A stretch of 14,453 bases of DNA, taken from Bacteroidota bacterium (GTDB lineage Bacteria; Bacteroidota; Bacteroidia; Bacteroidales; Prolixibacteraceae). Below, in pieces: positions 13,764-14,453 of this stretch. Each line of letters starts with the position of its first letter. Positions within the stretch are counted from its first letter, which is position 1. Below the pieces are notes generated by a model, which was given only the letters and a program-made list of their open reading frames with translations, did no database searches and was not told the origin of the DNA. The position numbers were made by a program, and so were the translations under genes. The stretch is taken from NCBI GenBank assembly GCA_013203755.1, contig JABMPI010000596.1:1-14453 (forward strand). Reading direction: 5' to 3'.

Positions 13764-14453
13764 ATGAACTCAAGAGAAAGAATAATAAAAGCATTAAATC
13801 ACGAAGAATCGGATCGTGTTCCTTTTGATTTGGCAGGTTCGACCTGGACCGGTATTACAAATACTGCCTATCAGAATCTTCGGAAACAGTTGGGGAAGAA
13901 AATCTCAGAACCGGAGTGGTCTGATGTTATTCAACAAATTGTAATTCCTTCAGAGGAAGTTTTAAATGAATTAAATGTAGATACTCGTGGCGTTTTTCCA
14001 TTAACCAGCCACAATTGGGATGTTTATTCGAAATTAAAAGATTGTGGCGATTACTGGGAATATTTAGACGAATGGAATTTTGTACACCACTTTCCTAAAA
14101 ATGGGCATTGGTTTTCGCTGGTGAAAAGTCCACTGGAAAATATTGATTTTGAAGCTGAAAATATTATTGAAGATTTTCCGTGGCCAAATGCCGGAAACAA
14201 ACTACGGTTTGCAGGTTTGCGCGAAAAAGCCATTCAATATCAAAATCAGGATAAAATAGTAATGACCAAAGGCTTGTGTGCCGGTTTATTCGAAATGCAC
14301 CAACGCGTTCGGGGAATGGAGAATGCAATGCTCGATCCGTTTATGGTGCCTGTAAATTCAGATAAATTGGTGGGAAAACTAGCCGATCTAAAAATAGAAT
14401 TCTGGGATGGTTTGTTAGATGAAATAGGGGATGTTGTTGATATAGTGGGCGAG
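13764..14453 (+). CDS. Uroporphyrinogen decarboxylase (URO-D) family protein, 3'-truncated by window edge
   Basis: The ATG at 13764 lies one base after the stop of the MFS gene. 230 codons are open to the window edge. The N-terminus (MNSRERIIKALNHEESDRVP, then FDLAG) is the standard opening of URO-D-family proteins related to MtaA/CmuA methyltransferases. The ELNVDTRGVFP segment (about 69-79) has the expected Asp-x-Arg position. Next come the conserved DEWNFVHHF and the MTKGLCAGLFEMHQRVRGMEN region. The N-terminal PxWxMRQAGR signature of true HemE is absent, so heme synthesis is unlikely. Known relatives transfer methyl groups to or from corrinoid or coenzyme M, but many members linked to carbohydrate operons have no assigned function. 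Near-overlap with the transporter gene suggests translational coupling and a shared substrate. The remaining C-terminal part lies beyond the window. Confidence 0.88.
   Translation, partial: MNSRERIIKALNHEESDRVPFDLAGSTWTGITNTAYQNLRKQLGKKISEPEWSDVIQQIVIPSEEVLNELNVDTRGVFPLTSHNWDVYSKLKDCGDYWEYLDEWNFVHHFPKNGHWFSLVKSPLENIDFEAENIIEDFPWPNAGNKLRFAGLREKAIQYQNQDKIVMTKGLCAGLFEMHQRVRGMENAMLDPFMVPVNSDKLVGKLADLKIEFWDGLLDEIGDVVDIVGE

Noticed and set aside
13764..14453. Calling the URO-D-family gene hemE
   Set aside because: The HemE N-terminal PxWxMRQAGR segment is missing, and the gene is in a carbohydrate operon.

Overview
The window looks like a chromosomal carbohydrate and sugar-acid utilisation region from a member of the Bacteroidota, probably the Marinilabiliales/Prolixibacteraceae side. 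This is an inference. The DNA is AT-rich, starts lack Shine-Dalgarno sequences, one clear promoter matches the Bacteroidota -7 element TAnnTTTG, and the LacI and GntR regulators carry sugar-binding effector domains. Coding density is high, and no gene-free stretch exceeds 300 bases. The longest is the 242-base regulatory gap at 9695-9936. I see no tRNA, rRNA, CRISPR array, insertion sequence or SusC/SusD pair.

Minus-strand block (about 1-8740, read right to left): a LacI-type regulator, a UxuB-like D-mannonate oxidoreductase of the SDR family, a PfkB kinase of the 2-dehydro-3-deoxygluconate kinase type, a LarA-family nickel-pincer racemase/epimerase homologue, a Gfo/Idh/MocA oxidoreductase, a GxxExxY protein, erythronate-4-phosphate dehydrogenase (pdxB) and decarboxylating 6-phosphogluconate dehydrogenase (gnd, last residues beyond the left edge). 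The first four suggest a regulated route for hexonates. The LarA homologue would epimerise an aldonate (for example gluconate to mannonate), UxuB would interconvert mannonate and fructuronate, and the kinase would phosphorylate 2-keto-3-deoxygluconate. Mannonate dehydratase and KDPG aldolase are not in the window. The genes are interrupted by REP-like hairpins, another palindrome, and short CACANTAGG-type repeats that flank the GxxExxY gene and supply the last codons of two neighbours.

Middle (8732-9936): the LacI promoter with an operator-like palindrome, then a lone lipoyl-less E2-type acyltransferase on the minus strand, then a divergent regulatory gap with an 11-bp inverted repeat and a 13-bp direct repeat.

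Plus-strand block (9937-14453): a GntR regulator, a secreted GH29 alpha-L-fucosidase, an ExuT-like sugar-acid MFS transporter and a uroporphyrinogen-decarboxylase-family protein (cut by the right edge). They are spaced 28, 33 and 1 bases apart and are probably one operon. The URO-D-like protein lacks the N-terminal HemE signature and probably does not make heme.

The points most worth following up are the LarA-family enzyme in a hexonate locus, the LacI gene with no ATG, GTG or TTG upstream of its DNA-binding helix, the repeat-flanked GxxExxY cassette, and the fucosidase/transporter/URO-D operon.
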